From Trileptium ribeirensis (Eukaryota > Nematoda > Enoplea > Enoplida > Thoracostomopsidae), in NCBI GenBank assembly GCA_030248225.1, contig JASANE010028189.1, positions 1 to 64,000 on the forward strand: a DNA stretch of 64,000 nucleotides, in the 5' to 3' direction. The notes under the pieces are model-generated. The model was not told where the DNA came from, ran no database searches, and saw only the letters and a list, made by a program, of their open reading frames with translations. Every line of letters starts with the position of its first letter. The first letter of the stretch is position 1. This document shows, in pieces, positions 11,601 through 23,671 of the stretch. Both the position numbers and the translations under genes were made by a program.

Positions 11601-11834
11601 CCAAAGCAAATACTGCCTACACTAAATAAATCAAATCTTACATAGAGTCCAGGCGAACCCTTCATTTGTCACTGATGGTTCAGATGAACCCAGCGTTAGT
11701 CACAACTGGCTTAGCTAGGCTATCGATTTGTACCAGTATAGTCTGGCTGGACTATAGTTCAGCTAAACTAGCACAGTTAAACGCGTGACATAATAATTAG
11801 GACCATGCGCACGCGTCTTATTGTAAATGATGCA
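8660..11834. mobile_element. Harbinger-like non-autonomous DNA transposon, 3.2 kb
   Basis: The ends are inverted repeats of about 170 bp. The left end starts TGCATCATTTACGATAAGAC and the right end is the reverse complement of TGCATCATTTACAATAAGAC. Both ends are flanked by TTA (8657-8659 and 11835-11837), the 3-bp target duplication of PIF/Harbinger elements. No transposase ORF is visible. The interior includes a segment of (A/T)TTTTG-rich short repeats (about 9860-10030) and copies of a dispersed motif ending CTCTAGATAACCAAAC (about 10960-11240). The palindrome's right arm ends inside this element. It lies in intron 4 of the cyclase gene. Confidence 0.7.
10960..11300. repeat. Dispersed repeat family X, copy 1
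   Basis: Two roughly 150-bp units carry the recurring phrases CTAGATAACCAAAC, CCTAAACCCATTGA and AACCAAACTACTGAA. The same phrases recur at 54290-54720 and 61500-61640. No coding capacity is visible. It lies within the larger element 8660-11834. Confidence 0.5.
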
Positions 11835-12009
11835 TTAGGTAACAGAAAGAGCCGATGATCTGAGTACCCTCATGAAGAGCAGTATATATACTCTTCTGGG
11901 TTCCCATGTTATCGTCTGCTTTGGTTGTGTTTCTGTTACTTTGGACCTTAATGGTTTCATTATTAGGTAATAAACATAAGTACCACTATTCATGAGAAAG
12001 TTTTGTGAA

Positions 12010-12375
12010 AGTCTATACCAACGCCTGTACTATGTAATAGACCAGATGGTAAATGAGACACCATCAAGTTAAATATAGTGTCTAAATATGCATGTTGTTT
12101 TTACTGATGATGTCAAGGATACCATGCATAACCACATTTATATAAGGAGTGTAAATAACAGCATGGTGCAGGTGACACCATGTAGCGTTTTGAAAAATTT
12201 TATGGTGCAGTCTACACCTTACCATTCCCAATACTACAGTACCTAATATACTATTTTAAAATACCATCGGAAACACCACAGTGTCCAAGATACCATATAG
12301 TGGATGGTGGCAGAGACGCCCAGGGTGGATAAAACCTTCATATGCAAGGTCCTTTATAACGTGAACGGCACAATT
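12010..12375. repeat. MITE-like repeat with CATGGTGT motifs, copy 1
   Basis: The sequence is similar to 15935-16274, with CTATGTAATA near one end, several internal TGGTGT/ACACCAT motifs, and an end of the form CTTTATAACGTGAACGGCAC. That end resembles the tips of the complete MITE at 32794-33302. No matching opposite terminal repeat is seen, so the copy is one-sided or truncated. It lies just downstream of cyclase exon 4 in the gene's direction. Confidence 0.5.
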
Positions 12376-12519
12376 GAATTATAAAATTACACAAAATGTT
12401 CGTTCTTTATGTAGTGTACCAGAAACAAAGCAGATTCAAAGAACCATAAACTGCATCATTGCCAAAGGAGTTTAATACAGTCTTGAGTGTAATCCCAAAA
12501 CTTTCGTAACAAAACGCAC

Positions 12520-12679
12520 CGACTATATCGGAAAAATAAATGCTCGCTTCGTTGAAGAATTCTGGTTCCACATGCTCGCCATTCTGAAGTTTTTTTGCAA
12601 CTTCTCTTGGTAACATCGTCTCCAGGAGCGATTCTACTTTCTCGGTGATTGTGCGCAATTCAGAAGTTCTTTCTTCAAT
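12520..12679 (-). CDS. Receptor guanylate cyclase exon 4 (signalling helix end, catalytic domain start)
   Basis: This 160-nt exon has a TTGTTTGTAG acceptor at 12681-12680 and a G|GTGCGT donor. It starts IEERTSELRTITEKVESLL, the coiled-coil signalling helix that links the kinase-homology and cyclase domains. It continues with the family motif LPREVAKKL, then ASIYFSDIVG. SDIVG holds the first metal-binding Asp of class III cyclases. It joins exon 3 in phase 0 (..NLEAR + IEERT) and exon 5 in phase 1. Read-through past the donor gives only about 30 unrelated codons, which supports the splice site. Confidence 0.9.
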
Positions 12680-12779
12680 CTACAAACAACATCGTATGTT
12701 ACATTTAGGATTTTAATGTCGTTACCAAATTAGACATAAACTGGTATGGATGGCAGCGGGCGAATGCACAGTCGTTTAA

Positions 12780-13340
12780 ATATAAATTTCTGTAGCCGCA
12801 AAAAGTTATTACAGATGCGAAACTGCATATATACTCTTCTGTTGAGGTACGCTGACTTTTATGAAAGCGGTATTAAAATGAAATTAGAAATCTATAGGAA
12901 ATATTAATTTCTGTAGTCTCAAAATGCTATTACAAATGAGAAACTGCAAATACACTCTTCTGCTGAGGTACGCCGCTACTTTTATTAAAGTGTTAACAAT
13001 ATGAAACGAAAAAATTCTGGGAAATAGGAAGTAGTGCATATAAGAAATATTACTGTAGCCTCAAAAGCTATTAGAGATGTGAGACTGTAAATATACTCTT
13101 CTGCTGAGGTACGCCGCTGACTTTGATTAAAGTACGAATGATACGAAACATAACAAAAATTCCGGCAATTAAGAAGTAGTGTATAAAGGAAATATTAATT
13201 TCTCTAGCCTCAAAAAGTTTTTAGAGATGAAAAACTGCAAATATACTTTTCGGCTGAGGTACGATGACTTTCATTAAAGTGCTAATAATAACTAGAAACA
13301 TAAAAATACTCGCAAATAGGAAGTAGAGTATTTAGGAAAT
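12780..13340. repeat. Tandem repeat, about 120-145 bp period, four units
   Basis: Units begin near 12785, 12905, 13042 and 13198. They share AATTTCTGTAGCCTCAAAA, ACTGCAAATATACTCTTCTG and GCTGAGGTACG. Units differ by substitutions and indels. No conserved reading frame is visible. It is in intron 3 of the cyclase gene, beside exon 4. Confidence 0.7.
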
Positions 13341-14680
13341 CTTAAAAAATAGAATTCTATGCTAATAGCACTCTATAAAACCAATGGTGTCTTAAGTCAA
13401 TGGATATTTTTGTATATTTGGTGACCAAATTTCGACTGCGCGATCTGTCCACAAGCACGTAAAATAGGGACACATTTTCCAATGACGAAGCATTTCACTC
13501 TTTCAGGCACTACTGTCTATTTTGCGTAATGATGAACAAACTTTTGCTGTATTCTAGTCAATTGAACCTGGATCATTTATTTGCGAATCCATACACTAGT
13601 CACATATTAGCTTCGGAGCTGTAGCTGCACAGTTCCTTAAGGAATTTTGCATAAACAACAACGGATGTCCAAACGTACAATACACGATAAGTTGGGCTGG
13701 GGCAACTTTGTGCAATGGATGTAAGATTTGTTTGAAAACCATTGTGATTGAAACAATCATTACCTACTCGCGTCATATGCTACAAGTCCGCTGCTGCCGT
13801 GTTATGGTAGCGGAGATTATGGCATTGAGTAAATTTAAACGTTCATGGTTATTGTCGCTTTACGAGGTCCATTAAAAAACTGAACAACAGTTCATGCATA
13901 GCCCCGTTGTTTGCAAATTCTGGTTTGCTAATCATGGAATTCTGGTTCGTTTTCTGGCGCCCGCTTGCTATTGCTGATTATAGCACGATACGCAAATTGT
14001 ATACATAATTTAGGCATGAAATGGTGAATGCACACTGTCAATGCTGCTAGTCAAGCACGCTCGCTACAGAATGAATGAATTGTTAGCACAGAACTCAAAC
14101 TAACAATAGGACAACGACTTCATAGTATAAACCGCGAGTGTTGAATAAATATGTGGCAATGATTCCATTTTAATTTTAGTTGTCTAATATGTCGTGCATA
14201 TGTATATAATTAAGTTATATGAAACAAGATTTATGATGTAGAATATGTGCTACCTTACTCGATTCATATATGTATCGCTGAAACCTTTTGAAGACCTATT
14301 GAGACTTATTTCTTTAATCAGTTTGAATTTAGCTAACACTCATCAGATTTTTAGAGCCGATGAATGATAAGGTGCGTCAAGGCAGTTGATCTTCATTATC
14401 TTTAATACTGTTAGTGCTAAGACTGTTTCAAATGAAGTTATTCTTTGTATTAACTGGGATTTTAGACTATGTGAAATCTTTCATTTCTCTTATAGTTTAG
14501 GGACCACCATGTGCTCATCGTCTAGGGTCCACGAAAGCTCTGTGCTCTAAGTTTGATTGGTTTTACAGAAATCTGGAACTGTCCAATATTTATTAGGGTA
14601 AAATAAGCTAATCGTGTACTACTGTTGTCTAGATAACTATCAATGCCTCTCAATTTATGTTGTCAATCTAATCTTTTAGT
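13341..14680. other. Intron 3 sequence, nothing recognised
   Basis: This is AT-rich unique sequence between the tandem repeat and the T-rich minisatellite. I see no coding motif, RNA gene or element ends. Confidence 0.4.
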
Positions 14681-15490
14681 TTTTTAATGGTGTGGAGCTA
14701 GGTTTAGCTTAGAACAGCTAATTTTTTAATTTTTTTGAATTTTAATTTTTTTTACTTTTTTGTCCAGAACAACTAATCTTTTTATTTTTGAATTTTCAAT
14801 TTCTTTAGTTTTTTGTTTAGAATAGATATTTTTTATTTTTGAATTTTTATTTTTTATTTTTTGTTTAGAACAGCAAATTATTTATTTTTTGAATTTTCAA
14901 ATTTTTTTATTTTTTTGTGCAGAACAACTAATCTTTTAATTTTTGAATTTTCAATTTCTTCAGTTTTTCGTTTAGAATAGATATTTTTTATTTTTGAAGT
15001 TTCAGTTTTTTTCATTTTTTTGTTTAAGGACAGCTACTTTTTTAATTTTTTAATTTTCAATTTTTTTAATTTTTTTATGTAGAACAGCTAAATTTTTTAA
15101 TTTGTTTGAATTTTCATTTTTTCATTTTTGTTTAGAACAGCTATTTTTATTTTTGAATTTTAAATTTTTTTATTCTTTGTTTACAACAGCAAATTATTTA
15201 TTTTTTGAATTTTCAATTTTTTTATTTTTTTGTCCAGAACAACTAATCTTTTTATTTTTATTTCTTTAATTTTTTTGTTTAAAATAGCTATTTTTATTTT
15301 TGAAGTTTCAATTTTTTTCAATTTTTTGTTTAAGGACAGCTACTTTTTTAATCATTGAATTTTCAATTTTTTAAAATTGTTTTATTTAGAACAGCTAACT
15401 TTTTTTAATTTGTTTGAATTTTCATTTTTTCATTTTTGTTTGGAACAGTTATTTTTTATTTTTTTGAATTTTTAATTTTTTTAACTTGGT
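14680..15490. repeat. T-rich minisatellite
   Basis: This is a run of degenerate units built on GAACAGCTAATTTTT, then TTTTTGAATTTTCAATTTTT and a T-rich tail, with a period of roughly 55-60 bp. It extends for about 800 bp and is almost pure T on the plus strand, so A-rich in the gene's pre-mRNA. It lies in intron 3. Confidence 0.7.
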
Positions 15491-15934
15491 TGGCAACACA
15501 TTGAACCTGTCTTTTGCGTTCAATGCAGAAAGTGTATCTCGAGTTTATAGAATTGTTTACTAGAACAATTTTTTGCTTTTCGACTTCGGACTACTTTTTG
15601 TTACTGAATTTCATTATTGGTACATTTTTCTCCAATTAATACAGCTTTGCATATTTCAAATACAACAACATTTAACAGTATTACGCCAAATTCAGTGAAT
15701 ATTAAATGATGCTTTATTCTATAATTGATATGGCAATCATCATTTTATCATAGAAAAGACGTGGAGTACGTCAGCGCCATACTTGCAGCAATAGATAAAT
15801 TTTTGTACTGACTGCGTTATCAGCTAGCGTGGATGCATTACAATTATTATTATACAATCATACAACTTCTGCGGTGTATACGTTACAAAGAACCCTCTTT
15901 GCGAAAGTTTTTTCAGTCAATAGTCTCCACGATC

Positions 15935-16274
15935 CATCCATTTGTGCCAGTACCTACACTATGTAATAAAATATATAGTGCATTAGACAACATCAGCTTA
16001 ACTATAGTGCCTAAATCTACATTATGATTTTAACTTACAGTGACAAGGACACCATATACAAATACATTACGGAAGGTGTCTACATCACAGCATGGTGTAG
16101 TACACAAATATAACTTTTGAACAATTTCGTGCTGTAGTCCACACCATACCATGACACAGACTACACAACCTATCTATAAAATCTTAAATTGCTTTCAGAA
16201 ACACTATGGTGTTCAAGACACCATATGATGGGTAACATTTTCGTATGGGGGTTCTTTATATCGTAAACGGTACA
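15935..16274. repeat. MITE-like repeat with CATGGTGT motifs, copy 2
   Basis: This is a second copy of the repeat at 12010-12375, sharing the order of CTATGTAATA, TAGTGCCTAAAT, AGCATGGTGTAG and the final TTTATATCGTAAACGGTACA. It is followed by TTA (16275-16277), consistent with a Harbinger-type target site, but the opposite end is not recognisable. Confidence 0.5.
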
Positions 16275-17577
16275 TTATATGGCACGATTTTGCAGTTAGA
16301 TCACACCATAAGCAACGTCGTGAGCACAAACAGCATAAAGTGAGCCCTTCCTGTAAAAACCGTAGAAATGTTAAAATTGTAAATTATCGCAAGGTGAAAT
16401 GTAAGGCTAAATACGATGCCAAAATTAGCGTACTTGAATCTAAACTTTCGTTCACACGACAAAGTATTTTCAAATTTCGATTTATTTACAATCTTTGTCT
16501 GCTAACAACTAATAGTAACAAATTTTATATAATGTTAAAGCTATTCAGCCGGTTATTGAGATAGTAGTCCTACATAGGCGAGGTCCTATGTCCCAGGCGG
16601 CAATAGCGGTGCTTCAAGGGGGGAAGCGGCAGGTCATCCCCAGAAGGATTAGACGGTCGGTGCGGGGGATGGTGTTATCAGGGGGAGATAAATTTTCCTA
16701 TTTTTTGGGACTCAAAATTTTAAATTTTTGCCAATTTTCCCTGGTTTTTGTTCATTTTATCCCATTTTTTGTTAATTTCGGTCACTTTCTTCGATTTTTG
16801 CCTATTTTTGCCAAAATTTTCCGTGGGCCGTCGGCGCAGGGGCTATGTGGATGTAGGTGCAAGTTTATGATCGGTGGCGCACAGAGGGAGAAGGCGCACG
16901 AGGCTCAGCGAGAGATAACTCATCTCCTCCCATGAACAAGTATGACTATCATGTCACATGGTTTTCTTTGCCAAACTACTTCCAATTCTGAATTCGTTTG
17001 GAATTCATTATTCTTATAAGATTCGTGATCGCCGAATTCGTTAGTTCTGGAGTTTTTATCAGGAGTTCATCCAACTCACTAACAACCTATTAATTGCTTG
17101 TTTTTGCCTGTGATATTATGTATTTGTTTCAAAATAATTAATATTTATGGGTTACTGATTCTAAATTCTTTGTTTAAAATACAGTTTTTGTCGAGTGCAA
17201 CATGTGTTTGCTTCAGTCCACCTAAATACAATTTTGCTTCTAAATTAGCCATGTATTTCTCCATAGAACACCAAATACGTATACACTGCGATAATTACTA
17301 ATGAATGTCATAACTATTTATAATTTCGCTTTGAACAAAGTATAAAAGCATTATGGCCCCAAAAGAAAGGTGTATCAGTACATTCACTTTGCAAGGTCCT
17401 AGGATACCCCAAATGTTTCACCCGTAGTTTTCATTTGCCACGTGCTAGGTTGTATGTACGACTGTTAAATAACAAAACGATAATTGTTATTATTACGAAA
17501 AATATACCCAAGAGCTGAGCATGTTTATTATTAGTTAAATTGGGCGGTTCATTAGTTAACCACCAGATTTGACTTAC

Positions 17578-18783
17578 CCTTGCTTCCAAATTAGCCATGT
17601 ATTCTTCCATCGAACGCATCAACGTACTCACAATACCATCGCTGCTATCGCTCGTTTTCTGTGCGCGTAAAGTATCCAGGACGGTTTTGAACGACGGCCG
17701 GGTTTCATCGTTTGGCTGAATTAGTTGTCCAATTAGTTCACGGACTTTTTCTTCAATCCGATCTGGAACTTCCGGCCGTATTCTTCCTGACAATACGCCT
17801 CGGATTGCTTCTTCGACTTTTATTCCAGTATTTTTCTCATGAAGCGGCGTAAACTTGGTCCACATTTCGAGGAGCAGCATCCCGAAACTGTATAAATCCA
17901 TCGGATGACATGCGGCGTCATCACTGTTGACATAAATAAATACGTGGGGATCGATATATTGAAGGATGATCTTTTGTTCCGGCTCATCTGTGTCCAACAG
18001 CTCCAGATAGGTGTTGATTTGAGCGCCTAGTTGATGGCACCAGTTTGTTTTTCCACCCTCGGTTTCATAGACTTCCTTCTTGCACCAGTCACCTATTTTC
18101 ACAGACCATTTCGAATCCAAGAACGTACACATCGAGTTAAGCGTCGTATGCACAACACCTTTGCTGTGCAGAAACTCCATCGCACTGCAGGCGTCGACAG
18201 CTATTGCCAGTCGTACCTCGTCACTTACGCTATACCGAGATGTTTTGAACACGAAATGTAGCCAACTGACATCCTGTCCCAAAAATAGGTAATAGCATTT
18301 GAGACCGGCACTTAAAAGCACAACTCCACTAAGCTTCATTATCCCTTCGTGATTAACTTTCGATATCATTTCATTAACCATACGATTGCTTCGAAGTGAG
18401 AAGTTTTCTGGGAGTCGCTTAAACGTTGCTTCGAACAGAACGTAAGTTTGATCTTGACTGCTAGCAAACTTTTGTCGTTTGCTAATACGTTGCAATACGT
18501 TATCAGCCTCCGCTTCGAGTGTATTACGACTCCCGACTGATACACTGCTTTTAACAAACAATTTCAAATCGTTTTCGTCCCACAGCCACGCCTTTGCATT
18601 CGCCGCTTTGTTTAGCCGATATTTTTGCAGGATGCTGCAAGCAACTATTAGTCCGAAAAAGAATACTACAAGAAGCGTTGTTTGAATGATGACAAGATTT
18701 TTGTTCCGCCGAATTATTCCTTCCTCTGCTGCGATCGCATCTTCTAATAGACCCCAAACGCTTTTGCCATTGCACTTTAATGT
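17578..18783 (-). CDS. Receptor guanylate cyclase exon 3 (transmembrane helix and kinase-homology domain)
   Basis: This 1206-nt exon (402 codons, phase 0 at both ends) has a TTTGTTTCAG acceptor and a perfect AGG|GTAAGT donor. Exon residues 30-52 are a hydrophobic membrane helix followed by basic residues. About residues 75-370 form a kinase-homology domain. The ATP-lysine region reads FEATFKRLP. The HRD position reads VVHTTLNSM, lacking the catalytic Asp. The DFG position reads IGDWC. As in receptor cyclases, it should be a pseudokinase acting as an allosteric regulator. The end, SMEEYMANLEAR, begins the signalling helix. The frame stays open 49 codons past the donor, including a hydrophobic stretch, but homology ends at the donor. 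An ATG inside the acceptor tract is unlikely to be the true start. Confidence 0.93.
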
Positions 18784-19299
18784 CTGAAACAAACATAAAA
18801 TTTGAATTTATTATCAATTTCAGTGCTTTAGGTTGAACAATTAGTTAGCGGTACCTCTTGGTACAAATAACTTGCACATTTATGTAACAAGATACATATG
18901 CTTAGTAATGTATGTCAATAATTGTATGTATGTACGTATCTGCGAACATGTGTACTTTATGACTTCTATATTTCTTTTCGAAGAAACTCAGAGTTATGAG
19001 CAAAGCATGTCAAGAAGAGAACAAATCAAAAGTGCTAAAATAAGGTAATAGTGGAACATACTTAAGAACTGACATTCAGGTAGCATTAGAATTTAGGAAA
19101 CTAGAAAATTTTCTAAGACCTTAGGAATCAGAACATTTTTGCAGAGAAACCAAACAAGTTAATAACTGTTATGCTGTTATGAATAAGTAAAAGACATCAT
19201 ACTTACATCTTCAAAGGTGCTATACCACGAATATGGAGAACAGCAAAATGCAGGAACTAAATGCAGCTATTAGAACAAGCAAGACAAAGCACAAGTCTT
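18784..19299. other. Intron 2 sequence next to exon 3, nothing recognised
   Basis: This is AT-rich sequence upstream of the exon 3 acceptor. I see no ORF or element ends that I can support. Confidence 0.35.
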
Positions 19300-19439
19300 G
19301 ATAATATCAGAATAAGCTTTATCCAGAAAACACTACCTGGATTTAAACAAGCGTTGCTTGAGTTGCACCAAACATGCTATCAAATTGACTTTTGACCACG
19401 TGGAAAGAAGGCAGATTGTTATGATCCAAAAACTGGCAA

Positions 19440-20620
19440 AAGTCCATGCCTAGACAGGTCCTACCGACGTATAACTCTACTGCCAATCTTCGGGATAATC
19501 TTAGAACGAATCGTAAGCAAAAAGAGCAAAAACAGACTCGAACAAACGACAATTCTAAACAGAGTTTAAAGTGGATGCCGAAAAATAGATCAGTGGACGA
19601 TAATTTAATGAAATTATCCTATGACGCCGTTAAGACCGCATTACCACCAATCATTGCTTGGCCATGTTTGCAAATATGGAGAAAGCATATTATATTATGT
19701 GGCACCAGGCATTCATAGTTAAGCTATATCCGCAATATCGCAACAGTTTTTATGCCCATAAACTAAAATGGATCGCCAGTTTCTTAACTAATAGGTTATC
19801 TTACAGCTACATTAACGCCACATACTCTTCAAGCTTCACGCTCACTGCAGGTGCTCCACAGGGTGAAGTTATTAGTCCGTTCCTTCATTTAATGTATACT
19901 AACGATGCCCACTAAGCAGAACCCATCAACAAAAGCAGCTAATTTGTAAATGACATAGAGATCTGGGTAACCCACTGGAGCGCTACCGATGTCAAACATT
20001 TCCTTCAGAGAGAGAGAATCTCTTTAACGCAGTATTGCGCAAAGTGGCGTTTCAAAATAAATATCAGTAAAACCAAATTATTTTATTTCAGCTACCGTAA
20101 GGTAAATCACAGAACAGTCAATGTCACACCATTACAAATCAAAATTTATTACGAGCTGGTTGGAATATCGAATAGCGCTATATTCATAGGTATAACATTT
20201 GATAATGGTGCAATGGTGCAACTTTCAAACAACGCACGGAGGATATTAAAAGTAGAACAATGCTTAGGTTAAACATTATGAAGAGACTGGGGTTGTTCAA
20301 CAGCCGTAATAACACAGTTCTATAGGCAGTATATAAGACCAGTGTTTGCCGGAGCAATTGCCTATTGTGGCATGGCGCAATGCCACCAAATTAACTTTCA
20401 AACTGTTCAAAATAGTGCTTTCCGGTTAGGTTTAAAAGCTCCAGACCTAACGATTGGTTCATGGAAATGCTTGCAATAGATAGCCTTATATGAATGCAAG
20501 AAGAATAAAAGCACAAATTTTATAAACAAGGCGATAAACACGAACATTGCATGCGTTTGAGATACCTTTCATATGGCCCAAAACCAACTCGCGTATGCGA
20601 GTGAGCATGTACTAACTAAT
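19440..20620 (+). pseudogene. Jockey-like LINE reverse transcriptase fragment
   Basis: Broken frames on the plus strand carry LINE reverse transcriptase motifs in the right order: YRRITLLPIFG, then (19446-19915) WHQAFIVKL and SSFTLTAGAPQGEVISPFL, then YTND in place of the catalytic YxDD. The domain continues to about 20480 with a KTKLFYFSYR-like segment and a KRLGLFNSR-like segment. Frameshifts and stops make it dead. The PQG-SP and YTND pattern is typical of the Jockey group. It sits in intron 2 in antisense to the cyclase gene. Neither LINE end was found. Confidence 0.75.
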
Positions 20621-21430
20621 TTGCAATTTTTAAGAATTATGTAAACGCGTACAACTAAGGCAAAATGCATGACATAATTTCTGAATGTAGATAAATTTAT
20701 TCACTTATATATACATATTAACGTTGTCTTATTCGTATGCGTCACATTACAGTTTTCATTGCATAGTCATATCTATAGCACGACTCCGACATTAATCTCC
20801 GAACTACCACAATACACAACAAACAGTTGTCACTTATAGAGCTGTGCGCCGCCGCGCCGCGCCGCCGCCGCCGACGATTTTTGCCTCTACGCCGCCGCCG
20901 TCAAATTCCCTCGGCGCGCCGCCGATATTTTTTCACGCCGCCGACTCGCTCTTTTGCATTGTCGTATTGTGTAATCTGTTGTGTTCTAGAACTATGTTTT
21001 TTCATTCGACATTTCTCACGCTTCTTTGCAAAATGTTTTTTTTCCATATCATTCAATGATGTTTTGTTTACCTTTGGTGTTGTTATTATCTAATTTTGGT
21101 GCGTAGTTTTAGGATTAAATGATTTGTTTTATTAGCGGTTATAGAGTGGAGGAAGAGGTGCGAATGTCGAACTGGGCAGACAGTCTGACGATATTTCTGG
21201 ATAATGTCCGGAAGTTTCCGGACATTGTCTAATTTTTAGAGTTTTTAATGGAAATGTTCCAAGAATGTCTGAATTTTTTGCGGTAAATGTCGATCTGCAC
21301 ATGTATACATAAGTTACTTGTAGCGCATATGTAATAAAACAAGTGACGTTTAGGACGTCGTTCGTTTTGAATTTATGACGCAAAACAATTACTGAAATTT
21401 TGCCAGTTGTCGTTTTACTCAAGCATAATT

Positions 21431-21627
21431 AGTGGCGGTTCTACCGAGTGAACGGGAGGGGCTTTTTCACTCAAATTTAAAGCTTGCCCTCATTCGACCC
21501 CCATTTTTCGGTGGATATTTTGCGAATATTTCAAGACCAACGGGAGACTAAGGGGTTTTGCCTCTCCCCCATTATTAGGTCAGCGCACCGCATTGGCTCC
21601 ATTTTTGAAGGACTAGAACCGCCACTG
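21431..21627. mobile_element. Small MITE with AGTGGCGGTTCTA ends, copy 1
   Basis: It begins AGTGGCGGTTCTACC and ends with CTAGAACCGCCACTG, so the terminal inverted repeats are about 14 bp. The interior holds the phrases CATTCGACCCCC and CTCCCCCATTATTAGG. No target duplication can be confirmed. It is nested in the hAT-type element. Confidence 0.55.
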
Positions 21628-21850
21628 CTCAACACTCGGGGTTCTGCTTATCAATGTTTTCAAATGTATGTCCGTCTATACGCCAACAAAACACCTGCAA
21701 AGTTATGGTGTGACAAAAAATATCAATTTATTCGATAACTCATTTATGATTTCACATTTGTCCCAATTAACAGCTTCAACCGTACAAACGTGGTGTCTGT
21801 TATGATTGAAGTTGCTCACTACCAATCTTGATTGGATTTAACCTTTCGAA

Positions 21851-22036
21851 CAGTGGCGGCTTGATGGGGGATATGTCCCGTTCTCGATTTTGAAGCTTTC
21901 CTCATGTGGCCCCCATTTTTACGGAAAACATATTAATTTTTAAAATGCAAGTGGAGGGGACAAATATCTTTTCGCCCCTTATTTAACAGTTTGCCCTAGG
22001 TCGCCCCTATTTTCTGAAAGGATAGAACCGCCGCTG
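21851..22036. mobile_element. Small MITE with CAGTGGCGG ends, copy 2
   Basis: It starts CAGTGGCGGCTTGATGGGG and ends GATAGAACCGCCGCTG. It is the same family as 21431-21627, as shown by the shared ends and the interior CCCCCATTTTT. It is also nested in the hAT-type element. CAGTGG-type tips are common in hAT MITEs. Confidence 0.5.
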
Positions 22037-23671
22037 GATCAAATAATCGCTATGGTGTCGGACCATTTTTAGTTAAAAATGACTGTCTATGTTTATATGC
22101 GCATTTGTGTGTAAGTATTTAATCCAATTTCCTCTACCGTTTGAAACAACAATACGCTAGAATTATGTATGCGAGTGGCAAAATTACGAGAAAAAACATG
22201 GCGAGAAACGCGTTATTTGATTTTTCGTAAACACAAATAGTTCGATGACATCATTTATTATCAAGAACAAATATAGGTGGCTCAAGAGAGTATAATTGAA
22301 CATGTTTATAATTTTTAAGGTGGGCATTGTCCATAAATTTCTGGACTTTTTGCCAAAAATTTCATACTAGCGATTTTTCGGACTCTGTCCGGAAAACAAT
22401 TCAAAATAGTTTCAAACAGTATCGGTTCACTTGTTTCGAAAAAATTTAAGTACTTTTCTATAATATTGTGGAATTCAAAGTAAAAATCACGAAGTACACA
22501 GAGATTTTATGATTTTCAAGCAATTAAAATCTTCATAAATTCGGTGCTGAATAGCGTGAAATATGACAAATTTTTTGATGTCGATCATAGCCCGGAAATT
22601 AAATCCTGGAAGAAAGCTAATGATACAGTAATACCTGAGATATTTTTGTTACAACCACCCGTAATTGTTATGTTAGTTCAGCAGTATGTTCTATTTGTTG
22701 GTGTTGAACAGAGCTAACCTATTGAGAGCTACAGCTGTACCCAAATAGCTATTTGATACATCTGCTTGCAATTTGTGTTTAGCGAAGGAGCTGTAGTTTG
22801 ATAATTGAGTTCGTTATTTGGCTACAGATTTAGCTCTTAAAATATCACCTCTGAACTATTATATATTGTTTCTCTCTATGACTCAACTTTAAACACCCGG
22901 TGATTATCGGTTTAATGTTGATTATTGTCTGGATATAAATATATGTCAGTAATATAACATAGATTTATCGTCATGATTCATTTAAATCATCCTTATATTG
23001 AATTTTCGATTATTTTTATTCTTATTAGCATTTTACAATTTTAATTAACGAGAGCGTCAAACTAATGCGTTAATGTGACGAGTCACAACTTATTAATAAA
23101 TAATTTGCATTTTTGGATTAACTAATTTGCAGAAAAATACGCATCGTTGTGAAATCTGTATCTATTTCACATGCGAGGTAATGTTTGCATTGAACATATT
23201 TCAGTGAATATTATATTCAATATATAAATGTGTATTAGCTTTAAAAATTTTGTGTATTAATAAACACATGCTGCTGTCAATTGGCTTCGAGCCGTTAATT
23301 TACATTTACTTTGTATGGGAAATGAAGATAGCATAAACATAATTCGGAAAAGAAAAATTGATTTTAATGTTATGCGTAAAAACTTTGATAGTTAAATTTT
23401 TTAATTTGGATCGGCGCGCCGCCGCACCGCCGCCGACCAATGCCATCGGCGGCGCGCCGGCGCGCCGCCCGCCGCCGATACATTTCGGCTCTCACGCCGC
23501 CGCCGCCGATTTCTCATCGGCGCACGCCTCTAGTCACTTATATTAGAGTCATTACAAGCGACAAACGACCAAGTCGGCACGTGTGCGAAATAACTGCAGA
23601 AGCGGTTAAAGCGCACCATGCATATTTCTTTGTTCCTTCTTCCTTCTTATAATATGAGTATTATACTATAC

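Larger units (their letters stand above)
20837..23532. mobile_element. Non-autonomous hAT-type transposon with GC-rich ends, 2.7 kb
   Basis: The left tip is TAGAGCTGTGCGCCG and the right tip is the complement of TAGAGGCGTGCGCCG. An exact 8-bp target duplication, GTCACTTA, flanks it (20829-20836 and 23533-23540), which is the hAT signature. The subterminal 100-120 bp at both ends are packed with CGCCGCCG/CGGCGGCG in an otherwise AT-rich region. No hAT transposase is visible, so mobilisation would need a partner. Two small TIR elements (21431-21627 and 21851-22036) are nested inside. It lies in intron 2 of the cyclase gene. Confidence 0.85.

Noticed and set aside
16588..16935. 115-codon plus-strand ORF
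   Set aside because: Its Phe-rich middle comes from a TTTTTGCC-type simple repeat also seen at 9860-10030, and there is no domain.
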